Positions 10,844 through 21,494 of a stretch of 64,000 nt of DNA are shown here, piece by piece. Below the pieces are notes generated by a model that made no database searches, was not told the DNA's origin, and worked only from the letters and a program-made list of their open reading frames with translations. Made by a program: the position numbers and the translations under genes. This stretch comes from Phycisphaerales bacterium (lineage in GTDB: Bacteria > Planctomycetota > Phycisphaerae > Phycisphaerales > UBA1924), in the NCBI GenBank assembly GCA_017640485.1, contig JAEPQP010000001.1, positions 41,453 through 105,452 of the forward strand, given 5' to 3'. Numbering within the stretch: position 1 is the stretch's first letter; each line of letters begins with the position of its first letter.

Positions 10844-10985
10844 TCCGCTCTCCATCACATCTTGAGTTGATCGTCCGGTTGCCCCGAGTGGGTTCTAGAG
10901 GTACCGATTGAGTATCGATCAGGATGCGATTTGGATCAACGGAAATGTTTGAAAACGGTGATATACAGCGAGTTTCGGTGAAGGA

Positions 10986-12365
10986 TTATGGACATCCAGC
11001 ACTGAAGGCAGTGAGGAAAACATTGATGTCAAAAAAATCATAGAGGCCGTCGTTGTTGAGGTCAGCATCTTGGACCTGGGTCGTAAATGCTGCTAGGAAC
11101 GCACTGATATCGAAGAAATCAAGGACATTGTTACCGTTGAAGTCAGATGGATTGTCAAAGCATGGTTGGAAGTTGACTACATATATTGAGCCGCGCTCGA
11201 TACCTGACTGACTGTCGAAGGTTCCTCCGTATGCACCTACCACTGCAAACCTGCCTGCGATTGCAACGGAGTATCCAAAAAAATCACTTTCTGTGCCATC
11301 AGATGCGACGAGTTTGAAGTTTTGAGCTCCTGTCTCGACATCAAATTCGTAAGCTGCACCAGAGTTGAACGCTGAGTGGTCACTTTGTTGGGCGCCGACG
11401 ATTGCGGTGGTGCCTGAGACCGCAACGGAGGCTCCAAAATTATCGCTTGGGGCGGCATCGGACGCTGTCAGTTTGAAGAGTTCTTGACCGGTTTGTACAT
11501 CGAACAAATAGGCAGAACCCGTGATGCGGAAGCCGCCGGAGGTTGTGTTGCGATCGTACTGCGCTCCGACGATTGCAGTTGTGTCTGATATTGCAACAGA
11601 TAAACCAAAGCCATCAGAATCATTGTTTCCGTCGGACGGAATCAGCTTCGATATCTCCTGTCCAGTTTGTATGTCGAACAGGTACGCTGCTCCGCTTCGG
11701 TTAAATGGATCGTTCGGGACTCCGATGATGGCGGAGGTTTCTGAGATTGCGACAGATTCTCCGAATTCAGCTTGATACCAGGTGTCGGATGCGGTGAGTT
11801 TGAAGAGTTCTTTACCGGTCTCTATATCGAATAAATAGGCAGATCCAGCGTTGTCATCGATTCCACGATCGTTTCTATCATCATATTTCGCTCCGACGAT
11901 TGCTATTGTGCCTGAGATTGCGACTGACCAACCAAACAGATCAGCCTCACTCGCGTCAGACGCGGTAAGCTTCGCGATCTCTAGGCCGGTTTCTGTGTCG
12001 AAAAGGTATACTGAGCCGGAGGCATTTCCGTGATCATCTGTAAATGGTGCGCCGACGATCGCGGTCGTTCCTGAGATCGCTACTGACCAACCGAATTTAT
12101 CAGATACATCTGCATCGGATGCGATGAGTTTGAAGAGTTCTTGTCCGGTCTCAAGATTGAGCAAGTAGGCAGATCCAGCTTGACTTGCCGCCTCGCTGTC
12201 TGCATAGTCCCCAACAATAACTGTGGTGCCTGATGTCGCAACAGGGCTTAAGGCTGCAGGACCAGTGGTGGCTGAGAATTTCAAGTTCTCATTGATCGTT
12301 TGTGCTGAAACAGGCATGGCACTCACCATCAATATACATCCAGCTATTATAAAAATTGGATTCAT
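10986..12365 (-). CDS. Secreted FG-GAP-repeat protein with dockerin-like tail
   Basis: About seven repeats of KLTASD...D.FG.SVAISGTTAIVGA...GSAYLFD..TGQE; tail LDFFDISAFLAAFTTQVQDADLNNDGLYDFFDINVFLTAFSAGCP. Confidence 0.8.
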   Translation of the reverse strand: MNPIFIIAGCILMVSAMPVSAQTINENLKFSATTGPAALSPVATSGTTVIVGDYADSEAASQAGSAYLLNLETGQELFKLIASDADVSDKFGWSVAISGTTAIVGAPFTDDHGNASGSVYLFDTETGLEIAKLTASDASEADLFGWSVAISGTIAIVGAKYDDRNDRGIDDNAGSAYLFDIETGKELFKLTASDTWYQAEFGESVAISETSAIIGVPNDPFNRSGAAYLFDIQTGQEISKLIPSDGNNDSDGFGLSVAISDTTAIVGAQYDRNTTSGGFRITGSAYLFDVQTGQELFKLTASDAAPSDNFGASVAVSGTTAIVGAQQSDHSAFNSGAAYEFDVETGAQNFKLVASDGTESDFFGYSVAIAGRFAVVGAYGGTFDSQSGIERGSIYVVNFQPCFDNPSDFNGNNVLDFFDISAFLAAFTTQVQDADLNNDGLYDFFDINVFLTAFSAGCP

Positions 12366-12509
12366 CGAATTCTCCAGCTCAAGAGCTCATTAATAATGAA
12401 TAACTTCTTTGAGTATACACGAACGCACGACTTGATCAAAGACCAATTTCTGAAATACTTCTGTTTCATGCTGGATAATCGGACAGTGAAGCGAGATAGT
12501 TCGGGCTGC

Positions 12510-13778
12510 TTACGGACACCCAGCCGCGAACGATTGCAGGAAACCTGATATATCAAAGAAGTCAAACACGGTGTCTCCGTTCCAATCGATCATGTTCGAG
12601 AGGAACTGGGAGAGATCGAAGAAGTCGAGCATGCCGTCGTTGTTGATGTCGGCTACGCATGGAGCCGAGCATGTGTTGAGGAGCACAGAGACTGTTCGGG
12701 TCGCGTTGGAGACGCAGGCGGTGTCGATCGATCCGTTCCCGTCAAAGTCGTCGGCGACCAGCTCGAGGTTCTCAACGCCGACCATTGAGTTCAGTTGTGG
12801 TTGGAGTGTGTTGTCGCCGTTCCCGATGATGAGGGCTACGGCGTCGGTGAACGCGAGCGATACGACGGCATCGGTGTTGCCGTCGGCGTCAAAGTCTCCG
12901 ACGGCGACGCCGTCTGGGACGAGTTCGACAGTGATTGATGGGCCGGCGGCAAACACGCCGCTCCCGGTATTTTCAACAACCATCACGGTGTCTGGGAACG
13001 AGCCGGAGACGACGACATCGAGGTCGCCGTCATTGTCCATATCACCGAGTTCGTGGTTGGTGACAAAGAACCCGACATCGGTGAGTGGTTCGAGTGTGAA
13101 TGAATCTCCCGATGCGCCGAGCATCACTCGGATGCCGTTGCCTGAGCTGTCTCCCAAGATGAGATCGGGATCGAGATCGCCGTTCAGGTCTGTGGTAGTG
13201 ATGGAGACTGTGGTGCCGAAGGTCAGGAGAGTGGAGGGCGGGGCTAGATTTCCAGCGCCATCGCCGAGCATGGTTCTGATCTGATTCGCAAAGGTCACCA
13301 TCGCGACATCGATGTTGGAATCCGCGTTCCAATCACCGAGCACAAGATCGGTGATTGTTGCGAATCCTCCCGCGCCGAACTGTGTTGCGGCTCCGAATCC
13401 TCCTGATCCATCTCCGAGCGCGACGGAGATTTCGGGGGTAGAGCCGTGCCCGATGACCGCGTCGAGGTGGTTGTCGCCGTTCATATCCGCGAGCGCGACA
13501 CACCATGCCTGGTCGGCGAGAGTGTATTGGACCGGCGCGGCGAAGCTGCCGTCTCCGTTGTTGAGCATCACTTCGAAGAATCGTGATCCGGTGGTGTTGC
13601 ACGCAATGACGAGATCTGGGTCCCCATCGTGATCGAGATCACCCGATGTGATGTCGTACGGCTCTCCAACGAGTTGGGTCCGCGCCTCGGGCGCAAAGAG
13701 CATCGCGGGATCGCACGATTGACTGCTGGCGACTGAAGTCACAACGGCCAACAAAAGACACGATGGATACTTGGTCAT
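12510..13778 (-). CDS. Secreted FG-GAP/VCBS-repeat protein with dockerin-like tail
   Basis: Repeats such as DLDHDGDPDLVIACN and DMNGDNHLDAVIGHG; tail FFDLSQFLSNMIDWNGDTVFDFFDISGFLQSFAAGCP; AAGGAG upstream of ATG. Confidence 0.8.
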   Translation of the reverse strand: MTKYPSCLLLAVVTSVASSQSCDPAMLFAPEARTQLVGEPYDITSGDLDHDGDPDLVIACNTTGSRFFEVMLNNGDGSFAAPVQYTLADQAWCVALADMNGDNHLDAVIGHGSTPEISVALGDGSGGFGAATQFGAGGFATITDLVLGDWNADSNIDVAMVTFANQIRTMLGDGAGNLAPPSTLLTFGTTVSITTTDLNGDLDPDLILGDSSGNGIRVMLGASGDSFTLEPLTDVGFFVTNHELGDMDNDGDLDVVVSGSFPDTVMVVENTGSGVFAAGPSITVELVPDGVAVGDFDADGNTDAVVSLAFTDAVALIIGNGDNTLQPQLNSMVGVENLELVADDFDGNGSIDTACVSNATRTVSVLLNTCSAPCVADINNDGMLDFFDLSQFLSNMIDWNGDTVFDFFDISGFLQSFAAGCP

Positions 13779-13815
13779 GGCTATCTCCTTGGAGTTCTAG
13801 CCAATATACCAGAGA

Positions 13816-14661
13816 TCAGGGACATCCAGCACCATAATCCTGGAGGTATCCAGAGATGTCGAAGAAGTCGAAGACGGTGTCCCCGTTCCAGTCGATCATG
13901 TTTGAGAGGAACTCGGAGAGGTCGAAGAAGTCCAACTCGCCGTCGTTGTTGAGGTCAGCGTCGCAAGGGAGTTCAAGGGTGATGTTGATGGAGCTTTCGT
14001 TGGCACCGATCGAATCAAGGCTCCGCGCGTGGCTGTCAACAAACATCCGGTAGCGCTTGCCCGCTTCGAGATCGACCATGACGGTGATCGTGTCTGGTCC
14101 GTCTGGGAACGCCCCGAGGTTGAAGAGTGTGTCGAGGATGATGGGATCACTCCCGGGACCAACCTCTCGGAGACGGCATCCGACCGCGTCGTCTCCGACA
14201 TTGGTGTCGCCGTCGTATTCAACGGTGAGGGTCGCGGAGGTGTCTTCGCTGACCGCAAAGTACAAGAACATGTCGTTGTCGATGGTGATCAGTGGGTTCG
14301 CTTCACCCGCAACTGATGCGAATGCAGAGAACTCAAACCCCAAGAGCGCGGGTTCGAAGGTGACATCCTGGACCGCTTCGAAACTCCCTGTGTTGATCCG
14401 GTCGAAACTGTCGGGGCCGTAGAACATGTCTCCGAATGAGATGAAGTCATCGTCTGAATCGAGCGCGTCGGAACTCAGCAGGATTGGGTCAGCGCCGTCC
14501 CCGTCGTATCCTTTGGTGAATCCAAGGTTCGCGAAGGTGATCATGAGGTTCGAGTCACGCGACTCGGGGACGAACTCCGATGCGATCAATGATCCGCTGG
14601 TTGAAGCGACTGAGAGCGCGCCGATTGCACAGAGTGTGCCGATTGATTGTGTATGTTCCAC
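13816..14661 (-). CDS. Secreted dockerin-tailed protein (pre-peptidase-like beta domain)
   Basis: Tail FFDLSEFLSNMIDWNGDTVFDFFDISGYLQDYGAGCP. GTG at 14661 with AAAGGGA upstream yields a signal peptide; the track start at 14718 is an alternative. Confidence 0.65.
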   Translation of the reverse strand: MEHTQSIGTLCAIGALSVASTSGSLIASEFVPESRDSNLMITFANLGFTKGYDGDGADPILLSSDALDSDDDFISFGDMFYGPDSFDRINTGSFEAVQDVTFEPALLGFEFSAFASVAGEANPLITIDNDMFLYFAVSEDTSATLTVEYDGDTNVGDDAVGCRLREVGPGSDPIILDTLFNLGAFPDGPDTITVMVDLEAGKRYRMFVDSHARSLDSIGANESSINITLELPCDADLNNDGELDFFDLSEFLSNMIDWNGDTVFDFFDISGYLQDYGAGCP

Positions 14662-14767
14662 GAGATCCCTTTCTAGCTGTCTGAGTACTTTGAACAGAGT
14701 CATGCGGAGTCCGTGCACGAGAACCGGTGTTGATCCTCATTGTGATCGTTTTCGCAGAGGAATACAA

Positions 14768-14792
14768 GAAAAAAACCGCTCTATTGAGCGGC
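14768..14792 (-). terminator. Rho-independent terminator downstream of lpdA
   Basis: CCGCTC-TATT-GAGCGG with T-tract on the minus strand. Confidence 0.75.
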
Positions 14793-14819
14793 TGTGTGTT
14801 TGTATGTGTTGAGTTTCTG

Positions 14820-16361
14820 TTATGAGTTGATCACGCGGCCTTCAGAAGCGAGTGCCGCTTCGTGGACGGCTTCGTGCATCGTTGGGTGTGCGTGTACGGT
14901 CGCGATGATCTCTTCGGTGGTTGCTTCCAGACGGCGTCCGAGCGTGAGCTCTGCGATGAGTTCGGTGGCTTGATCGCCGAGGATGTGGGCGCCGAGGATC
15001 TCGCCGCGGGGGAGTCCACGGATGATCTTGACGAACCCATCGGTGTGGCGCGTTGCGATCGCTTTGCCGAGTGCTTGGTTCTGGAAGACGCCGACCTCGT
15101 AGTCCTCGCCCTTCTTGAGACCTTGGGCTTTGAGGGACTGCTCGGTGTGTCCGACCGAACCGACCTGCGGGTGGCAGTAGGTACATCCCGGGATGACGGT
15201 GTAGTCCATCGGGATCGGATCGTGATCTGTCTTACCGTCTTTGAACGCGAAGCGTTCGACACAGAGCACGGCTTCTTCTCCCGCGACATGCGCGAGCCAG
15301 GGTGGTCCGATGACATCGCCGATCGCGTAGACGCCTGGGAGGTTGGTCGCGTAGGTGAGTGCCTTGGGTTCGCTTGGGGAGTCGGCGCTGAGCGGGACAT
15401 AGTCGGTCTTGATGTGTCCGTTGACGGTTTCGAGTCCGAGCGATTCATCGAAGAGACCATCGAAGCGTCCGACGACCCCGATCGCGAGGAGAACCTTGTC
15501 GCCCTCGATGACTTCTTTCTTGGATTCGTCGGGTTTGCCATCTTTCCCGATCGGGGCGCAGGTGACTTTGACGCCCTTGCCTTTGGTGTCGATGTCCATG
15601 ACGCCGGTTTTGACTTTGACATCGAAGCCGTGCTTCTTGTAGACCTTGGTCATTTCCTTCCCGACTTGCTCATCTTCGACTGGGACAAGGCGGTCGAGCA
15701 TCTCGATGATGGTGACTTTGGATCCGAAGTTCTTGTAGACATACCCGAACTCCATCCCGATCGCGCCGGCGCCGACGACGATGAGGTGGTCTGGTTTTTC
15801 TTTGTTGTGCATCGCTTCGCGGGCGCCCCAGATCTTGTCGCCATCGAACTTCGCGAACGGGAGATCGCGGGCAACCGCTCCGGTCGCGACAACGACCTTG
15901 TCGCAGGTAATGGTTTCCTTGACCGCTTTGACCTTGACAGGCGATGGGGTGAGTTCTTCTTTGAGGTCACAGTCGCGGAGTTCGATCTCGACCTTTGGAC
16001 CAGCTTTGACGATTTTGGCGTGCATATTGAAGAACTCGATCTTGTTCTTCTTCATCAGGAACTCAACACCCTTGTTGAGCTTGTCGGCGACATCGCGCGA
16101 GCGTCCGATGACCTTGTTCCAGTCGAACTTGACCTCTCCGGTGGAGATGCCCCATTCTTCCTGCTCGGCGAGTTTTTCCATGAGCTCGGCGTTGGCGATG
16201 AGCGCTTTGGATGGGATGCATCCCCAGTTGAGACAGACGCCTCCGAGACGGGCGCGTTCGACGATCGCGACCTTGTATCCGAGTTGTGCGGCCCGGATTG
16301 CTCCGACATATCCGCCCGGACCACCACCAACGACTACGACATCAAAGTGCTTATTTGCCAC
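14820..16361 (-). CDS. lpdA: Dihydrolipoyl dehydrogenase
   Basis: FDVVVVGGGPGGYVGAIRAAQLG; redox site GGVCLNWGCIPSKA; C-terminal HAHPTMHEAVHEAAL. GTG at 16361 preceded by AAAGGA. Confidence 0.95.
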   Translation of the reverse strand: MANKHFDVVVVGGGPGGYVGAIRAAQLGYKVAIVERARLGGVCLNWGCIPSKALIANAELMEKLAEQEEWGISTGEVKFDWNKVIGRSRDVADKLNKGVEFLMKKNKIEFFNMHAKIVKAGPKVEIELRDCDLKEELTPSPVKVKAVKETITCDKVVVATGAVARDLPFAKFDGDKIWGAREAMHNKEKPDHLIVVGAGAIGMEFGYVYKNFGSKVTIIEMLDRLVPVEDEQVGKEMTKVYKKHGFDVKVKTGVMDIDTKGKGVKVTCAPIGKDGKPDESKKEVIEGDKVLLAIGVVGRFDGLFDESLGLETVNGHIKTDYVPLSADSPSEPKALTYATNLPGVYAIGDVIGPPWLAHVAGEEAVLCVERFAFKDGKTDHDPIPMDYTVIPGCTYCHPQVGSVGHTEQSLKAQGLKKGEDYEVGVFQNQALGKAIATRHTDGFVKIIRGLPRGEILGAHILGDQATELIAELTLGRRLEATTEEIIATVHAHPTMHEAVHEAALASEGRVINS

Positions 16362-16894
16362 GCCTAGATCCTTTATCAATCGCGATTCCGCGAGTTTCAG
16401 AGGGGTTTGATACCTGCATCGGGACTATAGGATCGCATGTTGATCGCTAAAGAGCGAAGCCGGTTTTTCTGACCAACAACCGGGGATGGAGAGTTGTTCT
16501 CTTATGGGTTCGTATCGAGAGATGATCTCGGATGCTCTGAATCTTCTGCCAATTCGGCATCAATTCGGGATTGCGCCGCTTTGTCATGCTGGATGAATGG
16601 ATAAAGCGTCTGTGGTCGATTCGTGTAAACCGCTGTGAAATATTGATTTGGATCGAAAAACGACGATCTGGGCTCGATTTTGAGGTCCGACGACACTGGC
16701 ACGCCTCATGCACCCGATACATGGAGATAGGACTGTTTCTGCATCATGCGAGGGATCATTCCAGATCCGATCTTGGATGCTGCACGAACAATTCTTACGG
16801 TTCCCTTGTTGAGTACTCAGAAGGGACACACAGTCCGGCGTGTAAGAACGCCACATAGCGCTCGGCGTTGAAGCCGGGAGCGGGAGAATTAGGC

Positions 16895-19483
16895 ATGTTT
16901 GAACGATTTACAGATCGAGCCCGCAAAGTGATGGCGTTAGCCAACCAAGAAGCACAGCGCTTCAACCATGAATACATCGGGACCGAGCATGTTTTGCTCG
17001 GACTCGTCAAAGAGGGCTCCGGCGTCGGTGCCAATGTCCTCAAAAACCTTGAGGTTGATCTCCGCAAGGTGCGTCTTGAAGTCGAACGTCTCGTTCGCGC
17101 CGGACCAGAGATGGTCACGATGGGCAAGCTGCCTCAGACTCCACGCGCGAAGAAAGTGATCGAGTACGCGATCGAGGAAGCACGCAACCTGAACCACAAC
17201 TATGTCGGGACTGAGCACCTGCTGCTCGGACTCCTTCGCGAGCACGACGGCGTCGCGGCTCAGGTGCTGATGAACCTCTCGCTCAAACTCGAAGAGGTCC
17301 GCGAGGAGGTCCTGAACCTGCTCGGCGCGGGCGCTGAATCCAGCGGCGAAGCAATCTCGAGCACCCCTGAAGAAGGCGGGGCATCCAGCGGTTCGTCATC
17401 GAAATCCAAGGGCAAGTCCAAGACTCCCGCGCTCGACACGTTCGGTCGTGACCTGACCGAGCTCGCGCAGACTGGTCAGCTTGATCCGGTCATCGGGCGT
17501 GCGCATGAGATCGAGCGACTGACCCAGATCCTGTGTCGTCGCACGAAGAACAACCCGGTCCTGCTCGGCGAAGCGGGTGTCGGGAAGACCGCGATTGTGG
17601 AAGGGCTCGCTCAGCGCATTGTCGCTCAGGAAGTCCCAGACATCCTCGACGGCAAGCGCGTCGTGGTGCTCGATCTCGCGATGATGGTCGCGGGAACCAA
17701 GTACCGTGGTCAATTTGAAGAACGAATCAAAGCGGTGATGAATGAGGTCCGTAGAGCGGGCAACATCATCCTGTTTATCGACGAACTGCACACGCTTGTT
17801 GGTGCGGGTGGTGCCGAGGGCGCGATCGATGCGTCCAATGTGCTCAAGCCTGCGATGGCGCGTGGAGAGATCCAGTGTGTCGGTGCGACGACCTTCGACG
17901 AGTACCGCAAGTACATCGAGAAGGACGCGGCTCTTGATCGTCGTTTCCAATCCATCCCGGTTGATCCACCAGCGGATGACCAAGCGGTCGAGATCCTCAA
18001 GGGGATCCGTCCGAAGTACGAAGAGCATCACCGTGTCAAGTACACGGATGCAGCGATCCGTGCGGCGGTTGAGCTGTCGGGACGCTACATCACCGGTCGT
18101 GTCCAGCCGGACAAGTCGATCGATGTGCTTGATGAAGCGGGTGCGCGTATCCGAATCAAGTCGATGACCAAGCCGCCGAATCTTGCGGATCTTGAGTCGG
18201 ACATCGAGAAGCTCTCGATCGCGAAGGACGATGCGGTCAAGAACGCGGACTACGAAAAGGCCGCGGAACTGCGCGACCAAGCCGAGCAGCTCCGCAAGAA
18301 GAAGGACGAGATCCAGGTCGAGTGGCGCGCCAAGCAGCAAGAATCTGCCGGGCTCGTTGACGAAGCGGTGATCGCGGAAGTTATCTCCAAGATGACCGGC
18401 GTTCCGCTGCAGAAACTCGAGAAGGAAGAAGCGAAGCGTCTGCTGCGTCTGGAAGAAGAGCTCCACAAGAGCGTCATCTCTCAGGACGATGCGGTCAAAG
18501 CGATCTCCAAAGCGATCCGCCGTGCTCGCGCGGGACTCAAGGATCCGAAGCGTCCGATGGGCAGCTTCATCTTTGTGGGACCGTCGGGTGTCGGGAAGAC
18601 GCTCCTGTCCAAGTCGCTCGCGGAGTTTATGTTCGGGAACGCGGATTCGCTGATCCACCTCGATATGTCCGAGTACATGGAGAAGCACACCGTGAGCCGA
18701 CTGGTCGGCGCGCCTCCGGGCTATGTCGGATACGAAGAGGGCGGGCAGCTCACCGAAGCGATCCGTCGTCGGCCGTACTCGGTCGTGCTGCTTGACGAAG
18801 TCGAGAAGGCGCACCCGGATGTATTCAACATGCTCCTCCAGATCATGGAAGAGGGTCGTCTGACCGATTCGTTCGGTCGTCATGTGGACTTCCGCAACAC
18901 GATCATCATCATGACCTCGAACATCGGTGCTGACCTGATCAAGGGCGGCGGCGGGTTCGGGTTCGGCAAGCACGCTCCGGACGACAAGTTCGAGTCGATC
19001 AAGTCCGTCCTGATGAAAGAGATCGAGCGGTTCTTCCGTCCCGAGTTCATCAACCGTCTGGATGATGTGATCGTGTTCAAGCCGTTGACGAAGGAAGACC
19101 TGATCCACATCGTCGAGTTTGAGGTTGCGAAGGTCGCTGAGCGTCTGCAGATGCAAGGCTTCACGCTCGAGCTTGATCAGGACGCGAAGGACTTCCTCAT
19201 CGAGAAGGGGTACAACCCTGACTTCGGTGCTCGTCCGCTGCGTCGCGCGATCGGGACGCACATCGAGGATCCGTTGTCCGAGCTCTTGCTCAGCGGCGAT
19301 CTGCACGAGAAGAATGTCATCACCACGACCCGTGTCGGGAATGACGACGAGCTCAAGTTCAACCTGTCGTATGTTGAACCAGAGAATGCGCCTGAGCCCG
19401 ATTCGCGTGCCGAGAATATCGAAGCCGCGAAGAAGGAAGCGGAGTCGAACCCACCAGAATCTGCTGGGACCCAATCGACCTGA
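16895..19483 (+). CDS. clpC: ATP-dependent Clp protease ATP-binding subunit ClpC
   Basis: [37 protein letters not shown]; two Walker A motifs ([17 protein letters not shown]); UVR-like middle region. ATG at 16895 rather than the track TTG at 16868. Confidence 0.95.
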   Translation: MFERFTDRARKVMALANQEAQRFNHEYIGTEHVLLGLVKEGSGVGANVLKNLEVDLRKVRLEVERLVRAGPEMVTMGKLPQTPRAKKVIEYAIEEARNLNHNYVGTEHLLLGLLREHDGVAAQVLMNLSLKLEEVREEVLNLLGAGAESSGEAISSTPEEGGASSGSSSKSKGKSKTPALDTFGRDLTELAQTGQLDPVIGRAHEIERLTQILCRRTKNNPVLLGEAGVGKTAIVEGLAQRIVAQEVPDILDGKRVVVLDLAMMVAGTKYRGQFEERIKAVMNEVRRAGNIILFIDELHTLVGAGGAEGAIDASNVLKPAMARGEIQCVGATTFDEYRKYIEKDAALDRRFQSIPVDPPADDQAVEILKGIRPKYEEHHRVKYTDAAIRAAVELSGRYITGRVQPDKSIDVLDEAGARIRIKSMTKPPNLADLESDIEKLSIAKDDAVKNADYEKAAELRDQAEQLRKKKDEIQVEWRAKQQESAGLVDEAVIAEVISKMTGVPLQKLEKEEAKRLLRLEEELHKSVISQDDAVKAISKAIRRARAGLKDPKRPMGSFIFVGPSGVGKTLLSKSLAEFMFGNADSLIHLDMSEYMEKHTVSRLVGAPPGYVGYEEGGQLTEAIRRRPYSVVLLDEVEKAHPDVFNMLLQIMEEGRLTDSFGRHVDFRNTIIIMTSNIGADLIKGGGGFGFGKHAPDDKFESIKSVLMKEIERFFRPEFINRLDDVIVFKPLTKEDLIHIVEFEVAKVAERLQMQGFTLELDQDAKDFLIEKGYNPDFGARPLRRAIGTHIEDPLSELLLSGDLHEKNVITTTRVGNDDELKFNLSYVEPENAPEPDSRAENIEAAKKEAESNPPESAGTQST

Positions 19484-19506
19484 GTTCAGTGAATATCTAT
19501 GAACAG

Positions 19507-19534
19507 CACCCGAGGCTTCCCTCGGGTGTTTTTT
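19507..19534 (+). terminator. Rho-independent terminator after clpC
   Basis: CACCCGAGG-CTTC-CCTCGGGTG-TTTTTT. Confidence 0.9.
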
Positions 19535-19603
19535 ATGATCATATGAGCTGAGCAAATCTGGGTTGATGGAACAACTCGCTCTGGGTTTCTTATATACTTT
19601 GTC

Positions 19604-21469
19604 ATGCCGATTTTTCTCAGATGGCTCCTCCGTTTAGGACCCGCCAACCCGATCGCAGTCCGCTTGGTCCAGAACGCATCAAGAAGATCGAAGCACAACT
19701 ACGCGCGATCGGGATACCTCGGCGTGCTCATCATTGTGCTGCTCTGGGCAATGCTCGGCTCAACCCCGACAGGTGATGTGTCCTATCGCGAACTCGCGTC
19801 CGCTGGTGCGTCGAGCTTTGCAGGGATCGCGTACCTGCAGGTTGCGTTGATTTGTATCCTCGCACCGGTCTTCATGGCCGGAGCGATCTCGCATGAAGCG
19901 AATCCCAAGACCTGGGATATCCTGCTGACCACCCCGATGTCGAAGCTCGAGATCGTGCTCGGGAATCTGTTTGGTCGGTTGTTCTTTGTACTCGCGCTGT
20001 TGTTCGCATCGCTCCCGCTGTTTGCGCTCACGCAGTTCTTTGGTGGTGTTCCTGGACGCTCGATTTTCGCGGCGTACATCGTGAGTGCTGGAGCTGCGAT
20101 CTTGGTGGGGACCATCGCGATCGCGCTGTCCGTGTCGAGACTCGTCGGTCAGCGTGCGGTCTTTGCGTTCTATGTTTCGGTAATTACCTACCTCGCGATC
20201 ACACTCGCGCTCGATGCATGGCTGCGTTCGCGAGGTCAGGGCGCCGGTTCGAGCGGGGACGGCGTGACGATCATCAGTGCCGTGAACCCGTTCTTGGCGC
20301 TGCGTGCGTTGCTCTCTCCCGCGTCGTATCCCGCGGCGGTTGAGGGGACCTACACAGGGATCAAAGCGTTGATGCTCGAATCCCCGGCACGCGCCTGGGT
20401 CTACGGCTCGCTCTGCTTGTCTGGGATCCTGGTGCTCGCATCAACACTGACTGTGCGTACCGGCGGGCTCCGCCAGATCGCGAAGACATCATCGGGTGTC
20501 CCGATCCATCGCAAGCTGTTGCGGATGAGTGATCAAGCGGAGCACCGTCCGCCTCGCACAGTGTGGGCGAACCCGATCGCGTGGCGCGAAGCCGCGGCTC
20601 GCAACGCGACCTTCTGGCGCATCATCGCCCGCTGGTCGTTCGTGATCGTCGGGCTCGCGCTCGGATTGGGTCTGACCATCGCGTACCACATCGGGACAAT
20701 CACTACTTCGGACTATCAGTTCATCATCCGATCCGTGATTTTCACGGAGGTCTTTGTGATCGCACTGATCGCGATTAATATGGCCGCGACTGCGGTTGCG
20801 GGCGAGCGGGAAGACGGCACGCTGGATCTGATCCTGACAACACCGATCACGCCTCGGATGTATTTGATGGGCAAGCTGAGGGGATTGGTGAGTTATCTGC
20901 TGCCGTTGATTCTGGTCCCGGTCTTTACCATCGGGATCGGTGGGGTCTACGCGCTGCTTGGAGGTCTAGGGAAAGACGCGCTGGCGAATATCCCAGCGCG
21001 GACCGTCTCAGGGAATGCGCTGGAGGTCCCGGTGGTGCTCCCAGAAGCGGGGCTGCTCGCGGCGATCGTGCTGGTGCCGTTCATCGCGTTCTGTGTGATG
21101 ATCGGGTTGCAGTGGTCGCTCAAGAGCAAAGGGACCTTGTCTGCGGTCATCGGAACGGTCGCGATTGTTGCGGTGGTGTCGGGGATTCTTGGACTGTGCG
21201 GCTGGGCGTCTGCATCAGACATGCCGGTGGTTGGACCAGCGCTCGCGTCGCTGTCACCCGCGAGTTTGCTTGATGCGTTGGTGGTCCCTTCGGAGCGGCT
21301 CGCTGAGACAGTCGACAGCAGTTCCAACGGCCTCTCGACGGCGCGTATCGCGCTCTCAGTCGGCGCGATCATCAGCGCGGGGGTGTATATCGGGATCGTG
21401 TACACCGTGATCAGCGCACTGGTGAAGAACTTCGATGTCACAGTCCGCAAGCTCGCGGGGACATCCTGA
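19604..21469 (+). CDS. ABC-2-type transporter permease, two permease halves in one polypeptide
   Basis: Repeated ISHEANPKTWDILLTTPMS / VAGEREDGTLDLILTTPIT motifs and many TM segments. Confidence 0.8.
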   Translation: MPIFLRWLLRLGPANPIAVRLVQNASRRSKHNYARSGYLGVLIIVLLWAMLGSTPTGDVSYRELASAGASSFAGIAYLQVALICILAPVFMAGAISHEANPKTWDILLTTPMSKLEIVLGNLFGRLFFVLALLFASLPLFALTQFFGGVPGRSIFAAYIVSAGAAILVGTIAIALSVSRLVGQRAVFAFYVSVITYLAITLALDAWLRSRGQGAGSSGDGVTIISAVNPFLALRALLSPASYPAAVEGTYTGIKALMLESPARAWVYGSLCLSGILVLASTLTVRTGGLRQIAKTSSGVPIHRKLLRMSDQAEHRPPRTVWANPIAWREAAARNATFWRIIARWSFVIVGLALGLGLTIAYHIGTITTSDYQFIIRSVIFTEVFVIALIAINMAATAVAGEREDGTLDLILTTPITPRMYLMGKLRGLVSYLLPLILVPVFTIGIGGVYALLGGLGKDALANIPARTVSGNALEVPVVLPEAGLLAAIVLVPFIAFCVMIGLQWSLKSKGTLSAVIGTVAIVAVVSGILGLCGWASASDMPVVGPALASLSPASLLDALVVPSERLAETVDSSSNGLSTARIALSVGAIISAGVYIGIVYTVISALVKNFDVTVRKLAGTS

Positions 21470-21494
21470 GTGATGATCTGGAAGTGATGGTTCT

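Noticed and set aside
14540-14580. GGTTCGAGTC... as a possible tRNA T-arm
   Set aside because: Lies within the dockerin-protein coding frame; no matching acceptor or anticodon stem.
14862-16367. 501-aa plus-strand ORF opposite lpdA
   Set aside because: Antisense shadow of the conserved dihydrolipoyl dehydrogenase; Asp/Phe-rich, no domain or RBS.
16380-16860. Small ORFs upstream of clpC (e.g. 16571-16858 and 16447-16722)
   Set aside because: Mutually overlapping on both strands, no RBS or recognisable domain; probably the clpC/lpdA intergenic control region.
17396-19555. 719-aa minus-strand ORF opposite clpC
   Set aside because: Antisense to a confident clpC frame; Arg/Asp-rich composition typical of GC-biased antisense reading; no motifs.
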